Shown here one piece after another: positions 5,938 through 6,334 of a DNA stretch of 6,334 nucleotides. Under the pieces are notes generated by a model. The model saw only the letters and a list, made by a program, of their open reading frames with translations. It was not told the DNA's origin and did not search any database. Where the stretch lies: positions 1 through 6,334 of the forward strand of contig SKZS01000112.1 of assembly GCA_007127255.1 (NCBI GenBank). The letters are read 5' to 3'. The stretch comes from Syntrophomonadaceae bacterium (GTDB lineage: Bacteria; Bacillota; Dethiobacteria; DTU022). How positions within the stretch are numbered: the first letter of the stretch is position 1; every line of letters starts with the position of its first letter. Both the position numbers and the translations under genes were made by a program.

Positions 5938-6140
5938 TCAATTTAAATGCAGCTCTATCTTATACTCTGCATTATTAAAATGCCACCATTCACTCTGAAT
6001 AACGGAAAACTATATCTAATAATTGCGAGCCAGTCATTTCTACCTCTTTACATTTTAATCGACTAAAGTCACGTAAACAGAAGCTCCACGGTTGTGGTTG
6101 GAATCTACTGCGGGGTCGCCAGGATATCACTCCTATCATT
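5938..6140 (-). pseudogene. Decayed second copy of the M15 D-Ala-D-Ala dipeptidase gene
   Basis: This stretch aligns in order and orientation with positions about 2411-2650 of the intact dipeptidase gene. Recognisable pieces are SNHNRGASV (frame ending at a TAA at 6055-6057) and, in a separate frame, QSEWWHFNNAEYK ending at a TGA at 5938-5940. Compared with the intact gene it has deletions of about 55 and about 30 bases, a frameshift near 6120-6130, and a Tyr codon (6073-6075) where the intact gene has zinc ligand Asp189. The membrane anchor and coiled-coil part are missing. It cannot make an active enzyme. The substitutions along the alignable parts suggest an old duplication or a diverged paralogue. 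Confidence 0.85.
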
Positions 6141-6213
6141 CCTAAGTCTCTGAAGATATGTATTTATATAAAATTGACATATTGATGCACAGAGCAGATA
6201 GGTCTTGAAAGGG

Positions 6214-6238
6214 TGTCAACAACCCCGTCCCCCTGACA
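6214..6238. repeat. GGGACGG-core small palindromic repeat, copy 3 (alternative arms)
   Basis: A 25-bp element with perfect arms TGTCA and TGACA around an interior with the same CCGTCCC core as the copies at 406 and 1384. The layout also agrees: arm, six bases, core, two pyrimidines, arm. Only the arm sequence differs, and it stays self-complementary. Just to its left, AGGTCTTGAAA (6200-6210) matches part of the arm of the 84-bp repeat at 2215-2298, perhaps by chance. Confidence 0.55.
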
Positions 6239-6251
6239 TTCCCCTGACATT
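6230..6251. repeat. Two tandem copies of an 11-bp unit
   Basis: The unit CCCCTGACATT occurs at 6230-6240 and again directly at 6241-6251. The first copy includes the right arm of the palindromic repeat at 6214-6238, so the second is a duplicated end of that element. The remaining bases to 6334 hold no gene that can be supported. Confidence 0.7.
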
Positions 6252-6334
6252 CACTTCATCCTGTGTTTCTCTCTTTTTACTTCTATGCTATCATGGGAAA
6301 AAAGATGAGGGTTGATCTAGTGCAGGTTTTTGAG

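Noticed and set aside
6293..6334. Plus-strand frame starting MGKKMRVDLVQVFE and running off the right edge
   Set aside because: Only 14 codons, no convincing ribosome binding site and no recognisable family. It may be a gene start but cannot be supported here.
1..6334. CRISPR array, tRNA or rRNA genes, riboswitch
   Set aside because: No regularly spaced repeats, cloverleaf or conserved RNA signature was seen on either strand.

Overview
The window looks like a stretch of chromosome from a low- to mid-GC Gram-positive bacterium, most likely a Clostridia-type Firmicute. This rests on strong GGAGG-type ribosome binding sites, frequent TTG/GTG starts, AT-rich intergenic DNA, the protein families present, and small palindromic repeats of a kind I recall from Clostridia genomes. 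No database search was possible. All recognised genes are on the minus strand, so transcription runs from high to low coordinates.

Layout, left to right. Positions 1-155 hold the start of a gene cut by the window edge, resembling SatD-family proteins. A mostly non-coding stretch (156-467) carries a probable gene remnant and one copy of a small GGGACGG-core repeat. An aldo/keto reductase (468-1307) follows, and a second copy of the repeat lies just upstream of it at 1384-1410. Next is a type II toxin-antitoxin pair, a PIN-domain toxin (1437-1850) overlapping an AbrB/SpoVT-type antitoxin (1828-2079), with an inverted repeat and promoter-like boxes upstream. An unrelated 84-bp hairpin repeat (2215-2298) separates the pair from the second half.

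The second half is a set of cell-wall-type enzymes: a membrane-anchored VanX-like D-Ala-D-Ala dipeptidase (2342-3175), a GNAT acetyltransferase (3354-3845), and a large secreted serine hydrolase of the beta-lactamase/DD-peptidase superfamily with four C-terminal membrane segments (3963-5897). Upstream of the hydrolase is a decayed second copy of the dipeptidase gene (about 5938-6140), with two internal deletions, a stop, and loss of a zinc ligand. The right edge carries a third GGGACGG-core repeat with differently sequenced but still complementary arms.

The genes do not form one obvious pathway. The dipeptidase and the serine hydrolase both belong to families that act on D-Ala-D-Ala-type peptides outside the membrane, and they may work together in wall turnover. 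No vanH, vanA or vanRS homologue is present, so this is not a glycopeptide-resistance cluster. The reductase, the toxin-antitoxin pair and the repeats look like independent accessory items. I do not see a clearly novel system. The most unusual signals are the repeat family with compensating arms and the decayed dipeptidase copy.
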